DNA of 64,000 nucleotides from Planctomicrobium sp051466335 (GCF_051466335.1 NZ_CP195793.1:558001-622000); one strand, 5' to 3'. Shown: positions 42,555 to 51,908, counted from the stretch's first letter. A program made the numbers and translations. Notes: generated by a model not told the origin, from the letters alone.

Positions 42555-42666
42555 AAGACGTTCTGAAAACGGTTCGAAATGAAATTGACTCGAAAACTGA
42601 GTGCATCAGACCGAATTGTACCGCGAAGCACAATTGAAATGCGATTTCCGATGTCACGAATTCCGT

Positions 42667-43299
42667 TCAGGCAGACCGCTCGCCTTCAATTTCCGCGACG
42701 CTTTCGAGGTGTCTGCGAATAATGTCGCGGGCCTCTTCAGCCACAGATTTGAACTCTCGATTTCGAATTCCAACTGCCTGAAGTGGTTTTTCAGCGGGTG
42801 GTGATACCGGTGGCCGGGGGGCAGCGGGCTTGTGAGCGACAATTGCGGTTTCGGTTGGGGACTCAGAAACCGTTGTCGCTACCGTCGGAATTTCATAATC
42901 AGATAACCAGCCGACAATATCCGCGTCTGACAACGCATCCGGCGATGCCAATTTCCCTTGAATTGCAACCTTTCGAGCGACCGGCTCGACAACTTCCCCG
43001 TTTCCACTCAAAACGAACGTCAGCGGTCCGACAGTTAATGTCCCGCCAGGACGCAAGATTCGTTCACCCTCGATGGGACGTCCATCCACAAACGTCCCAT
43101 TTCGACTGTCCAGATCCCGAACCACAACCCCTTCTTTACGGAGCGACAATCGACAATGTTCCCGGCTCACTTCCGCTGAGGCGATCCGAATCTCAGATTC
43201 CTCGCCGCGGCCGATGACAGTTTCGGCACGAACGAGTTTGACACGCCGCCCTTTGTACTTGCCGGTTTGAATTTCAAGGGTCATCTGCGATTGAGCCAT
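42667..43299 (-). CDS. FHA-domain protein
   Basis: Phosphothreonine-binding adaptor of 210 residues. The FHA domain spans about residues 8-95: VKLVRAETVIGRGEESEIRIASAEVSREHCRLS, then VVVRDLDSRNGTFVDGRPI. The Arg of GRG, Ser-Arg-Glu-His and Asn-Gly-Thr, which bind phosphothreonine, are all present. A Pro/Ala-rich linker leads to a short helical C-terminus (EFKSVAEEARDIIRRHLESVAEIEG). The ATG at 43299 has an excellent AAGGAG site 7 bp upstream. It lies 98 bp behind a receiver-like protein, suggesting a shared signalling role. Confidence 0.9.
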   Translation of the reverse strand: MAQSQMTLEIQTGKYKGRRVKLVRAETVIGRGEESEIRIASAEVSREHCRLSLRKEGVVVRDLDSRNGTFVDGRPIEGERILRPGGTLTVGPLTFVLSGNGEVVEPVARKVAIQGKLASPDALSDADIVGWLSDYEIPTVATTVSESPTETAIVAHKPAAPRPPVSPPAEKPLQAVGIRNREFKSVAEEARDIIRRHLESVAEIEGERSA

Positions 43300-43385
43300 A
43301 CGACTCTCCTTATTGACGTCGGCGTTCTCTGGAGGAGACGACAAAAGTTCATCCAGCCAATGCCGTATTTCAATCTATGCGTGAA

Positions 43386-43407
43386 ATCAGTGAGGGATCA
43401 GTGAGGG
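43386..43407 (+). repeat. 11-bp tandem duplication over the stop of the receiver-like gene
   Basis: ATCAGTGAGGG occurs twice head to tail (43386-43396 and 43397-43407). The second copy contains the last codons and part of the stop codon of the leftward gene. Confidence 0.8.
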
Positions 43408-43955
43408 ATCACGACCGCATCCTGGCAGCGGGGGCACATAAAGAATCGACCTCTGTGGGCCGGTTTCGCCTTCAGGTGTTTTTCACATTTCGGGCAAGTG
43501 AAGCGGACCACATCTTCACTGATCGACTGCTGACCGGGACTCAGATGCGATTTTCTCCACACAAATTCGGCGACGCTACGAATCTCGGACAGTAATTCTC
43601 TGGGGTCATAGGGCTTCGTCAGATACCTGTCGACCCCCACCCGCGCCGCGAGATTCCGGGCATCTTGCATGTCGATCGCAGTGAGCATTAAGACCGGAAC
43701 TCGATTGTTTTCCCGCTTGAAGTGTTCGCAGACTTCGAAGCCGGAAACGTCCTTATCCAGAATCGCTTCAAGTATGACGAAATCTGGCACATGCATGTTG
43801 AAAGCACATCGCGCTTGACCAGCATCTCGCGCTGATTCGACTCGAAAATGATGTCCTTCCAGAAACTCCTTGAGAAAGGAGGCTTCATTACGGTCGCTCT
43901 CTACGAGCAGCACACGATTCACGATGATTTCAACTGGGGTGAGTTCATCACGCAT
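43398..43955 (-). CDS. pseudo-receiver domain protein with C-terminal zinc ribbon
   Basis: Protein of 185 residues. The first 130 form a response-regulator receiver fold: RVLLVESDRNEASFLKEFLEG (acidic pocket), PDFVILEAILDKDVSGFEVCEHFK, VPVLMLTAID and the Lys of DRYLTKPYDPRELL. The phosphoacceptor Asp is replaced by Glu in VILEAIL, so normal phosphorylation is not expected. Glu can mimic the phosphorylated state. The last 40 residues hold two CxxC pairs (FTCPKCEKHLKAKP and FFMCPRCQDAVVI) that should bind zinc. There is no classical DNA-binding output domain. It is upstream of the FHA gene in the same direction. Confidence 0.85.
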   Translation of the reverse strand: MRDELTPVEIIVNRVLLVESDRNEASFLKEFLEGHHFRVESARDAGQARCAFNMHVPDFVILEAILDKDVSGFEVCEHFKRENNRVPVLMLTAIDMQDARNLAARVGVDRYLTKPYDPRELLSEIRSVAEFVWRKSHLSPGQQSISEDVVRFTCPKCEKHLKAKPAHRGRFFMCPRCQDAVVIPH

Positions 43956-44092
43956 GATTGGCGACTTCGATTCAACCGCAAGCCCATGAGGAATCTTTCC
44001 ACGCTGATTGTAATGAAATTTTATACTTTTTCACAAACAATCATTCACGTGGCATCAATTATCCCTGAAATCATTGGACACTCCTTAAAAAA

Positions 44093-44124
44093 GAGCCCCT
44101 CGCAGTCACGACCGCGAGGGGCTC
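44093..44124 (-). terminator. intrinsic terminator of the leftward sulfatase gene
   Basis: GAGCCCCTCGC (44093-44103) and GCGAGGGGCTC (44114-44124) form an 11-bp GC-rich stem. Read leftward it is followed by TTTTTT. It lies 30 bp beyond the sulfatase stop codon. Confidence 0.9.
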
Positions 44125-44153
44125 CACGTCACAATTGATGATCTGCTCGAGAA

Positions 44154-45656
44154 TTATTCTTCATCCACCTCTTCAGACCTATTCGCCTTATTCCCTTTTT
44201 TCTTGCCGCCCCCCTGAGCTTTGGCTTTGGTCGGTTCTCCAATCTCATCAGGTTTTTTGCGGATCGGCATCGGTGCACCAATTTCGTCTCGCCATGCGGC
44301 AAGCTGTTTGTGGAGTTCATCCGTTTTCGCTGTGTTTACTTTTGCGAGATTTGTCGTCTCACCGACGTCGTCGCGCAAGTTGTAGAGTTCAATGCGACCA
44401 TCTTCCAAGAACTCCAACAACTTCCAGTCCCCCTTTTGAATCGTGCTGACTGGCGTCGTGCGATAATGACCGGGACCCGCGCCGAGGTATCCGGGGAAGT
44501 GCTGGTAAATCGCATCACGCTTCAGCTTGGCTTCTGGATTTTTGAGTAGCGGAACGAGCGATTCTCCATCCAGAACATGCTTTGGTGCAGGGGCCCGTGC
44601 CAGTTCGAGAACTGTGGGGTAGAAGTCCACATGAATCGTCGGGACGTCGCTGTTAGAACCCGCCGGAATCTTCCCTGGCCATTTCACGATGAAAGGAACG
44701 CGGGTTCCTCCTTCGTAAAGGCTTCCCTTTCCGGATCGAAGCGGAGCATTATCCGTAATCTGCTTGGCTCCGCCCTCAATACCTTCGCGGGAGTATCCCC
44801 CGACGCCGCCGTTATCACTGGCGAAAATTACGATGGTGTTCTCTGCCAGATTCAGCTTGTCCAATGTATCCAGAACACGACCAACGCTTTCATCGACACT
44901 GTAAATCATCGCTGCATAGGTTGGATCAAAGTGTCCCCCAGCAGGTGCCTTGTTCTTAAAGCGCTCGACGAGTTCCTTCTTGGCCTGAAACGGAGCATGG
45001 ACACCGAAGTGAGGCAGATACAGGAAAAATGGCTTCTCTTTGTTTCGCTCGATGAAGTCGACAGCGTGATCTGTCAGGAAGTCGGCAAGATACGCATCGT
45101 CCTCATGTTCAATTTTCGGAGTGGTCGTGAAGTTGATGTGTTTACCCGAACTGACAACAGTTTCATCGAATCCACGGCTACCGGGGTCAGCACCATCCTG
45201 TGCGCCCAGATGCCATTTTCCAAACAGCGCGGTCGCATAGCCGACTTCCTTCAATTGGTTGGCAATGGTGCTGCGATCAAGTGGTAGGACCTGAACATTC
45301 TCGACCGGAAACAGCGGACGTTGACTGCTGTCAAACCGGTTGATGTTTCCCACCGTGTAAACGCCAGTGCGTGCAGCATATTGACCAGACATGAGTGCAG
45401 CACGAGTTGGCGTGCAGTTCTGACAATGATGGTGAGACCTCAGCGTGATCCCTTGCTGACCGAGACGATCGATGTTGGGAGTCTCATAAAATTGGCTTCC
45501 TGAGGAGCTGAGATCTGTCGCTCCGAGGTCATCGGCTAGAATGAATACAATGTTCGGCTGGGGAGTTTCAGCAAGGCTGACTGCAACCGTTCCGAAGATG
45601 GAAACTGCTGCGGCAACTGCTGCAACAACTGCAACAACTGATTGAAATTTCCGCAA
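44154..45656 (-). CDS. secreted sulfatase (arylsulfatase family)
   Basis: Sulfate-ester hydrolase of 500 residues, exported through a signal peptide with a long Ala/Val core (VVAVVAAVAAAVSIFGTVAVSLA). The metal site begins IVFILADDLGATDLSSSG. The formylglycine motif is C-T-P-T-R in NCTPTRAALMSGQYAARTGVY near residue 85. LFGKWHLGAQDG (catalytic Lys and His) and ASDNGGVGG (Asp-Asn) follow. The tail is basic (GKKKGNKANRSEE). The start codon is TTG at 45656, supported by AGGAGAGAG directly upstream. It is divergent from a second sulfatase gene 239 bp away. Likely acts on sulfated polysaccharide in the periplasm. Confidence 0.93.
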   Translation of the reverse strand: MRKFQSVVAVVAAVAAAVSIFGTVAVSLAETPQPNIVFILADDLGATDLSSSGSQFYETPNIDRLGQQGITLRSHHHCQNCTPTRAALMSGQYAARTGVYTVGNINRFDSSQRPLFPVENVQVLPLDRSTIANQLKEVGYATALFGKWHLGAQDGADPGSRGFDETVVSSGKHINFTTTPKIEHEDDAYLADFLTDHAVDFIERNKEKPFFLYLPHFGVHAPFQAKKELVERFKNKAPAGGHFDPTYAAMIYSVDESVGRVLDTLDKLNLAENTIVIFASDNGGVGGYSREGIEGGAKQITDNAPLRSGKGSLYEGGTRVPFIVKWPGKIPAGSNSDVPTIHVDFYPTVLELARAPAPKHVLDGESLVPLLKNPEAKLKRDAIYQHFPGYLGAGPGHYRTTPVSTIQKGDWKLLEFLEDGRIELYNLRDDVGETTNLAKVNTAKTDELHKQLAAWRDEIGAPMPIRKKPDEIGEPTKAKAQGGGKKKGNKANRSEEVDEE

Positions 45657-45895
45657 CTCTCTCTCCTGTCAACAAGTAACGTCTTCAACTGACATCGAAA
45701 CGGCTTCATTTAAATTCTTGTTCACCAGGAAAATCTTGGCCGTCACAATATACACACGACTCAGTCAATGTTAATTTAATTGGCAATAGAGATCAATTCT
45801 GACTGAACCGATTCAGGGACCGCATCTCTCTGTCCCCATCGAAAAAATTTCACATCGACTTCAGTTCACGGAATTCCATTCCAGCAAGGATGAGA

Positions 45896-48031
45896 ATGTT
45901 GAAACCCTCCAGTTTTCTCACAGTTCTTTTAGCCATTGCGTTGCAGGGGACTGCAGCGATGACTTTCGGAGCAGACCCAGCCAAGCGTCCGAATGTGATC
46001 CTCATCATGAGCGACGACATGGGATTCTCAGACTTGGGTGCGTACGGCGGAGATCTCCAAACTCCTCATCTCGACGCACTGGCACACGGGGGGGTTCGAT
46101 TCACCCAGTTCTACAACACGGCACGTTGTTGCCCGACTCGAGCATCTCTTCTCTCGGGACTCTACCCGCATCAAGCGGGCATTGGTCACATGACCTCCGA
46201 TTACGGAACTGAAGGTTACCGCGGGGACCTCAGCAAGAAATGCGTGACACTGGCTGAAGTCTTACGCCCTGCCGGTTACGGCACCTATATGACCGGGAAA
46301 TGGCACGTCACTCCAAATCTGCGACAGGATGGAAGCAAGCACAACTGGCCGCTGCAACGTGGATTTGACAAGTACTACGGCACCATTGCAGGTGCAGGAA
46401 ACTTCTACAACCCTCGCTCGCTCACTCGTGGAAACGACATCATTTCGCCGACCACCGACTCGGAATACAAGCCGGATCAGTTCTATTACACCGACGCCAT
46501 TTCAGATAACGCAGTCAAGTTTCTGCAGCAACACGAGCAGGAATCTCCTGAGAAACCATTCTTCCTTTATGTCGCCTACACGGCAGCACATTGGCCGATG
46601 CACGCACTGGAAAAGGATATCGCCAAATTCCACGGTAAATTCGATGATGGCTATGGTCCGCACCGAGAAGCTCGCCTGAAGCGAATGAAGGAACTAGGCA
46701 TTCTTCCGCCCGAAACGGAACTCTCCCCACAGGCGGAAAACTGGGACGCGGTTCAAGACAAAGCCTGGGAAGCCCGTTGCGCCGAAGTCTACGCAGCGAT
46801 GATCGACAACATGGACGCTGGGATCGGTCGAATCGTCTCGCAGCTCAAAGAATCCGGGGACTACGAAAACACGCTGATTCTCTTTCTGCAAGACAACGGA
46901 GCGTGTGCAGAAACGATCGGGCGAGATGAAAAGTCGGGACCGCCAGCAGGAATCTCAACCGGAGAAGAGAAAACCGGAACCAAGGTGATGCCCGGACCAC
47001 AGGACACGTACATCGCTTATGGGCGAGGCTGGGCGAATGTGAGCAATACTCCATTCCGCGAATACAAGCATTGGGTGCATGAGGGGGGGATTTCGACTCC
47101 ATTGATCGCTCACTGGCCAGCGGGCATCCCTCAGGAACGCAACGGAAAGTTGGAGCGGCAGCCGGGCCATTTGATCGACATCATGGCAACACTTGTTGAC
47201 GTGAGCGGGGCAACGTACCCGGAAGAACATGCTGGCGAGCAAATCAAGCAACGTGAGGGCGTTTCACTTCGCCCAGCCTTCAGCGGCGAAGACATTGGAC
47301 GCACGCAGCCGATTTTCTGGGAGCACGAAGGAAACCGGGCGGTTCGCGATGGTGACTGGAAGCTGGTCGCTAAAGAAAACGGCAAATGGGAACTTTACAA
47401 CATCCCTCTCGATCGCACTGAGTCAAAAGATCTGGCAGCAGAACAGCCTGAACGTGCCAAAGAACTTGCTGACAAATGGCAGGCCTACGCTGAACGAGCC
47501 AATGTTCTTCCACTTCGTAGTCGGAACGGGGCGGAAAGCCCATCGAAGCCCAACAGCAAACTTGAAGTTTTCACTTGGGAAAAGACCGGTGGACTCGGAT
47601 CAAACGGAGCACCTGCCTTATTTGGCCGGGCACTGAAAGTAACCGCCAATGTCGAACTCAAAAACGACGAAAGCAACGGAGTTGTCCTGGCTCATGGAGG
47701 ATCGTCTTTCGGAATCGCACTGTACTTGGATCACGGAAAACCGGTACTCGCAATTCGCGACGATGGGCAGATCCACTCCATCACTGGATCTGCGCTCACC
47801 AAGGGGAAGCACGAAATCGTCGGCGAGTTGACCGCGGATGGAAAACTTCATCTTACGGTGAACGGCAACACGGCAGCTGACCCCGTTCAAGCGACATTAA
47901 TCCGCCAGCAACCACAGGATGGATTGCAGGTGGGACGGGATGAACGTGGTTCAGTCGGAGACTACAAAGGAAATAACAAGTTCTCAGGAACGATCGACTC
48001 CGTGAAGTTCGAACTCTTCCCAGCTCAGTAA
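45896..48031 (+). CDS. secreted sulfatase with C-terminal LamG-like domain
   Basis: Exported sulfatase of about 711 residues. Signal peptide LKPSSFLTVLLAIALQGTAAMTFG is followed by NVILIMSDDMGFSDLGAYGG. The formylglycine motif is C-C-P-T-R in RCCPTRASLLSGLYPHQAGIGH. The block TGKWHVTP carries the catalytic Lys/His, and LQDNGACAE the second metal site. After the sulfatase core (to about 545) an extra 150-residue beta-rich domain contains FGIALYLDHGKPVLAIRDDG and SGTIDSVKFELFPAQ. It resembles LamG/concanavalin-type carbohydrate-binding folds. The ATG at 45896 is chosen because AAGG sits 6 bp upstream; ATG 45890 overlaps it. Confidence 0.92.
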   Translation: MLKPSSFLTVLLAIALQGTAAMTFGADPAKRPNVILIMSDDMGFSDLGAYGGDLQTPHLDALAHGGVRFTQFYNTARCCPTRASLLSGLYPHQAGIGHMTSDYGTEGYRGDLSKKCVTLAEVLRPAGYGTYMTGKWHVTPNLRQDGSKHNWPLQRGFDKYYGTIAGAGNFYNPRSLTRGNDIISPTTDSEYKPDQFYYTDAISDNAVKFLQQHEQESPEKPFFLYVAYTAAHWPMHALEKDIAKFHGKFDDGYGPHREARLKRMKELGILPPETELSPQAENWDAVQDKAWEARCAEVYAAMIDNMDAGIGRIVSQLKESGDYENTLILFLQDNGACAETIGRDEKSGPPAGISTGEEKTGTKVMPGPQDTYIAYGRGWANVSNTPFREYKHWVHEGGISTPLIAHWPAGIPQERNGKLERQPGHLIDIMATLVDVSGATYPEEHAGEQIKQREGVSLRPAFSGEDIGRTQPIFWEHEGNRAVRDGDWKLVAKENGKWELYNIPLDRTESKDLAAEQPERAKELADKWQAYAERANVLPLRSRNGAESPSKPNSKLEVFTWEKTGGLGSNGAPALFGRALKVTANVELKNDESNGVVLAHGGSSFGIALYLDHGKPVLAIRDDGQIHSITGSALTKGKHEIVGELTADGKLHLTVNGNTAADPVQATLIRQQPQDGLQVGRDERGSVGDYKGNNKFSGTIDSVKFELFPAQ

Positions 48032-48049
48032 TTCGCCTCGTATTTGAAT

Positions 48050-48095
48050 GGGATCAGTCAGGTCACGGACGTGCTCTGGCTGACCCCTGTTTTTA
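48050..48095 (+). terminator. hairpin and T-run after the second sulfatase gene
   Basis: GGGATCAGTCAG (48050-48061) pairs with CTGGCTGACCCC (48076-48087) with one mismatch and a G-T pair, followed by TGTTTTTATTT. Confidence 0.7.
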
Positions 48096-48123
48096 TTTCA
48101 CAACAACAAGCGGAAAGCTAACG

Positions 48124-49527
48124 ATGCTTCGCTGGACAACATCTTTACTCCGGTTTTCACTCGCGGTGATGGCGACATGCACCGTGATGACGAACTCCTT
48201 CATTCAGTCAGCGGAACCCAAAAGACCCAACGTCTTGTTCATTGCGGTCGACGACCTGAATCATTGGGTCGGGTATCTCGGACGAAATGGACAAACCAAA
48301 ACCCCTCACATCGATCGACTGGCCAAACTGGGAACCCGATTTACTCATAGCTACTGCGCTGCTCCAGTTTGTAATCCTTCGCGTGCTGCTGTGTTGTCTG
48401 GACTTCGTCCGGGCACCTCGGGAGTCTACGACAACAACGACGATTCACGTCTTTCGATTTCACAAGATCTCCCACTGACCACGACGTTCAGAAATTCCGG
48501 CTATGAAGTACTGGGAGCGGGGAAGATTTATCACGGTGGCTATGCCCGGTTTAACGAATGGGACCACTACGACCGCAACGAAGGTGTCGATCCAAAACCG
48601 ACGGGCGACACCGGCATCGGAGGGATCAAGTTCGCCCCCCTCGACTGCAATGACGAAGATCTGCGTGAATGGAAAATCGTTCAATACGGTATCGATGAAC
48701 TCGGCAAGGAGCACGACAAACCATTCCTGTTGACCATCGGTTTGCACAAACCACACATGCCGTGGAATGTGCCGCAAAAATACTATGACATGCACCCGCT
48801 GGACAGCATCAATCTGCCACCGATTCAGGAGCACGACCTGGATGATGTCCCAGCATCCGGGATCAAGATGGCTGCTCCGCAACGAGACCACAAGATGGTG
48901 CTCGAGTCCGGCCGATGGAAAGAAGCAATTCAGGGATATCTGGCAGCAGTGTCTTACTGTGATGCGATGGTCGGACGCTTGATCGATGCCTATGAAGCGT
49001 CACCCGAGCGAGACAACACAATCATCGTTTTCTGGGGGGATCATGGCTGGCATTTCGGTGAGAAAGAGCATTGGCGGAAGTTTGCTCTCTGGGAAGAATC
49101 GACTCGCGCTCCGCTGATCTGGGTTGTTCCCGGATTGACTCCACCGGATTCGGTCTGTGATCGCACCGTCGATTTCATGTCGATTTACCCGACTCTCACC
49201 GATCTGTGCGGGATTCAGAAGCCATCGCACGTCGAGGGAGATTGCATCCGGGCGCTGCTGACTGACCCGAAATCGGAATGGGACATTCCGGCAGTGACGA
49301 CGTACGGGCAGAACAATCACACGGCCCGTTCGGAGGGATGGAGGTACATTCGTTATGCGAATGGAGACGAAGAACTTTATGACGAAACGAACGACCCGTA
49401 CGAGTGGACCAATCTCGCGAACGACCCGCAGCATGACCACATCAAAGCAACGTTGAGCCAGCACTTCCCAAAGACAAACGTCCCAAGAATCGGCAAGAAG
49501 AATGAAAAAGGAGCAGATCAGGAATAG
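48124..49527 (+). CDS. secreted sulfatase, iduronate-2-sulfatase-like
   Basis: Exported sulfatase of 467 residues with signal sequence LLRFSLAVMATCTVMTNSFIQSA. Metal site NVLFIAVDDLNHWVGYLG, formylglycine motif C-N-P-S-R in AAPVCNPSRAAVLSGLRPGTSGVYDN, and GAGKIYHGGY carrying the Lys/His pair. IVFWGDHGWHFGEKEHWRKFALWE is the conserved Asp-His block typical of the iduronate-2-sulfatase subgroup (S1_7). It follows the second sulfatase gene after a terminator. Substrate not readable. Confidence 0.93.
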   Translation: MLRWTTSLLRFSLAVMATCTVMTNSFIQSAEPKRPNVLFIAVDDLNHWVGYLGRNGQTKTPHIDRLAKLGTRFTHSYCAAPVCNPSRAAVLSGLRPGTSGVYDNNDDSRLSISQDLPLTTTFRNSGYEVLGAGKIYHGGYARFNEWDHYDRNEGVDPKPTGDTGIGGIKFAPLDCNDEDLREWKIVQYGIDELGKEHDKPFLLTIGLHKPHMPWNVPQKYYDMHPLDSINLPPIQEHDLDDVPASGIKMAAPQRDHKMVLESGRWKEAIQGYLAAVSYCDAMVGRLIDAYEASPERDNTIIVFWGDHGWHFGEKEHWRKFALWEESTRAPLIWVVPGLTPPDSVCDRTVDFMSIYPTLTDLCGIQKPSHVEGDCIRALLTDPKSEWDIPAVTTYGQNNHTARSEGWRYIRYANGDEELYDETNDPYEWTNLANDPQHDHIKATLSQHFPKTNVPRIGKKNEKGADQE

Positions 49528-49577
49528 TCCCTGAACGCTCCTCTGAGTCAGATTTCAATTTGCGCGGCCTACAGACG

Positions 49578-49994
49578 CTACTTCAACGTGTTCAGATAGG
49601 CCGCAATTGCATTTGCGTCCTCTTCAGTCATGCGGAAGGGAGGCATTGGAGCACGGGGAACTGTTCCATTGGGGTTCTTCCCCGTCTGAAGGAACGCCAC
49701 AAATTTGTCATTTCCCCATCGAAGTCCGACTGAGCGCAGGCTGGGAGCCTGGAATCCCCAGATTTTGTTCTTGAACGGAGACTGCACCGGGAGCGCAGCC
49801 CCTGCAAGAAGATGTTCATCCAGCTGAAGTTCCCCGTCATGATCACGTGGAGTGTGACATTGCACGCACATTGCGACGTGATGGACAAGGTACTCTCCCC
49901 GAGCTTTCTGGGCGTCGGCGTCAGTCTCTGCGCCGAAACTCAACTGAGGGACCACCCAAAGCGCCAGAAGACTTAACCCGAAAACGCCTCGCAT
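49578..49994 (-). CDS. mono-haem cytochrome c family protein, exported
   Basis: Small periplasmic c-type cytochrome of 138 residues. The signal peptide is FGLSLLALWVVPQLSFGA. The haem-binding CVQCH lies in HVAMCVQCHTPRDHDGEL, near residue 45. The late motif PMPPFRMTEEDANAIAAYLNTL probably supplies the Met axial ligand and a C-terminal helix. The ATG at 49994 has AGGAGAAG upstream. It stands alone and its redox partner is unknown. Confidence 0.88.
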   Translation of the reverse strand: MRGVFGLSLLALWVVPQLSFGAETDADAQKARGEYLVHHVAMCVQCHTPRDHDGELQLDEHLLAGAALPVQSPFKNKIWGFQAPSLRSVGLRWGNDKFVAFLQTGKNPNGTVPRAPMPPFRMTEEDANAIAAYLNTLK

Positions 49995-50274
49995 CCGTAC
50001 TTCTCCTGCGGTAGAAAATCTTAAATCGCCTGATCTCATTCAGTGCCCAACAGCAACACATGCAGATGCATCGTTGCATTTCCGGATTGTACACATCCAT
50101 TTCTCAAGAGACATTCGGATCGGCCGTTTTTGTTGGAATTCCAAATTGTTGGAGTCCGCATGCCATCGCCCGACTAATGACTCCACCGATCAGATGAAGT
50201 AAGGTGAGCAGCGGGACAGTGCTTACGGATTCCTGACTGTCCAAACCGATCCATCCAGATTGTGAAAGAGAACC

Positions 50275-50736
50275 ATGAGTGCCGAAGCACGTTTGCTTGA
50301 ACTGAAACTCGAACTGCCACCCGTTCCAAAAGCAGGCGGAATTTATAAGGCAGTCGTTCATCACGGCAATTTGATCTATGTTTCTGGCCATGGTCCGCTG
50401 CGGACTGATAAATCGCTGATCACAGGCAAAGTCGGGCTGGATCTCACAGAGGAGCAGGGAATTGAAGCCGCTCGCCAGACCGGCCTGACGATTCTCGCGA
50501 CGCTCCGCGCGCATTTGGGAAGCCTGGATAAAATTTCCCGCGTGATCAAACTCCTCGGTATGGTGAATTCCGTGCCGACTTTCGAACGCCACCCGACCAT
50601 CATCAATGGTTGCAGCGAACTGTTCCGTGACTTATTCGGCGAAGATGGAGTCGGAGCGCGCAGTGCTGTTGGAATGGGATCATTACCTGGGAATATCGCC
50701 GTGGAAATCGAAGGAATTTTCGAAATTCGCGAGTAA
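50275..50736 (+). CDS. RidA family protein (YjgF/UK114)
   Basis: Small enamine/imine-deaminase-type protein of 153 residues that would form a trimer. Typical segments are LELPPVPKAGGIYKAVVHHGNLIYVSGHGP, TGKVGLDLTEEQGIEAARQTGLTILATLRAHLGSLDKISRVIKLLGMV, and ARSAVGMGSLPGNIAVEIEGIFEI, where the Arg binds the substrate carboxylate. The long form with PRT-type residues differs from classical RidA, so the substrate may differ. It lies 166 bp before sucD. Confidence 0.85.
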   Translation: MSAEARLLELKLELPPVPKAGGIYKAVVHHGNLIYVSGHGPLRTDKSLITGKVGLDLTEEQGIEAARQTGLTILATLRAHLGSLDKISRVIKLLGMVNSVPTFERHPTIINGCSELFRDLFGEDGVGARSAVGMGSLPGNIAVEIEGIFEIRE

Positions 50737-50901
50737 ATTCACGAAGTCAATCTCTGGTGAGTTCAGGACATTTTCTCATCAGACCGTTTACATGGCTTCC
50801 GTCGAGTTAGCGTCTCTTTTACACTGAAGTCGTTCGTGACTTCGCAACATATTCCTGTCCAACTTCGGACGTTTCCCGCAGATACTGGCAGTCGGTAACT
50901 C

Positions 50902-51813
50902 ATGGCCATTCTCGTAGACAAGTCGACCAAGTTCATCACTCAGGGAATCACTGGAAAAGCTGGTCTTTTTCACTCGCAGAAATGCCGTGAATACGCCATC
51001 GAACATCGTCCCGGCGAGGAAGTCATCGTCGGTGGGGTGACCCCAGGTAAGGGTGGCGAAACAGTCGACGGTTTCCCAGTTTTCGATTCCGTTGAAGAAG
51101 CGGTTCGCAAAGCAGGCGCCAACACATCTCTGATCTTCGTTCCACCTCCATTCTGCGCAGACGCCATTATGGAAGCGGCAGACGCTGGCATTCGCCTGAT
51201 CGTCGCCATTACCGAAGGTGTTCCTGTTCTTGATATGGCCAAGGTCAAGCGATTCCTCGAGTCACGACCAAACGTCCGCCTGATCGGCCCGAACTGCCCC
51301 GGAATCATTACTCCAGGTGTGGCGAAGATCGGCATTATGCCCGGTTATATCCACAAGCCCGGAAACGTCGGTTTGATCTCCAAGTCAGGAACGTTGACTT
51401 ACGAGGCAGCATGGCAGCTGGGAAATGTTGGACTCGGCCAATCGACAGCTGTCGGGATCGGTGGTGACCCGATCATCGGAACCACCTACATCGATCTCCT
51501 CAAGATGTTCGAAGAAGACCCCGAGACAGATTCCATTCTCGTCATCGGGGAAATCGGTGGAGACGCCGAAATCAAGGCGGCAGAATACATTCGGGATCAC
51601 GTGACCAAGCCAGTCGCTGCGTTCATCGCTGGGGCAACAGCTCCTCCAGGAAAGCGCATGGGACACGCAGGAGCGATCATCTCTGGTGGAAGTGGAACAG
51701 CTGCCGAGAAGCAGGCTGCCCTTGAAGCTGTCGGTGTCGTGGTTGCACAGAGCCCAGCCGACATGGGAAGCGCAGTGCAACGAGCCATCGCTCAGCACAA
51801 GAGCAAGAAGTAA
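50902..51813 (+). CDS. sucD: succinyl-CoA synthetase subunit alpha
   Basis: Alpha subunit of the TCA-cycle enzyme that converts succinyl-CoA to succinate while forming ATP or GTP. The 303 residues include TKFITQGITGKAGLFHSQ (CoA-binding), GVTPGKGGETVDGFPVFD, and RLIGPNCPGIITP. GLISKSGTLTYEAAWQL is near residue 155. The phosphohistidine lies in RMGHAGAIISGGSGTA near 250. The beta-subunit gene sucC, often directly upstream, is not adjacent here: upstream is the RidA gene. A strong terminator follows. Confidence 0.96.
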   Translation: MAILVDKSTKFITQGITGKAGLFHSQKCREYAIEHRPGEEVIVGGVTPGKGGETVDGFPVFDSVEEAVRKAGANTSLIFVPPPFCADAIMEAADAGIRLIVAITEGVPVLDMAKVKRFLESRPNVRLIGPNCPGIITPGVAKIGIMPGYIHKPGNVGLISKSGTLTYEAAWQLGNVGLGQSTAVGIGGDPIIGTTYIDLLKMFEEDPETDSILVIGEIGGDAEIKAAEYIRDHVTKPVAAFIAGATAPPGKRMGHAGAIISGGSGTAAEKQAALEAVGVVVAQSPADMGSAVQRAIAQHKSKK

Positions 51814-51842
51814 ACATCCCCGGGTGTTGATCAAGTCCAAAG

Positions 51843-51882
51843 AAAACGGCTGTCGCAAAGTGTGTGCGACAGCCGTTTTTCT
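51843..51882 (+). terminator. intrinsic terminator after sucD
   Basis: AAAACGGCTGTCGCA (51843-51857) pairs with TGCGACAGCCGTTTT (51865-51879), followed by a T-rich stretch. A 15-bp stem 29 bp after the stop codon. It also lies just past the convergent gene ending at 51909. Confidence 0.93.
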
Positions 51883-51908
51883 ATTTCGGTCGACTTGAAT
51901 GAAGACCG

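Noticed and set aside
44577..45287. A rightward 236-codon frame
   Set aside because: Antisense to the leftward sulfatase gene.
45600..45650. Tri-nucleotide-like repeat resembling a small array
   Set aside because: It is GCA/GTT-rich coding for the Ala/Val core of the sulfatase signal peptide, not a CRISPR or satellite.
50826..50843. GAAGTC/GACTTC hairpin before sucD as a riboswitch
   Set aside because: Only a 6-bp stem, with no conserved aptamer-like sequence.
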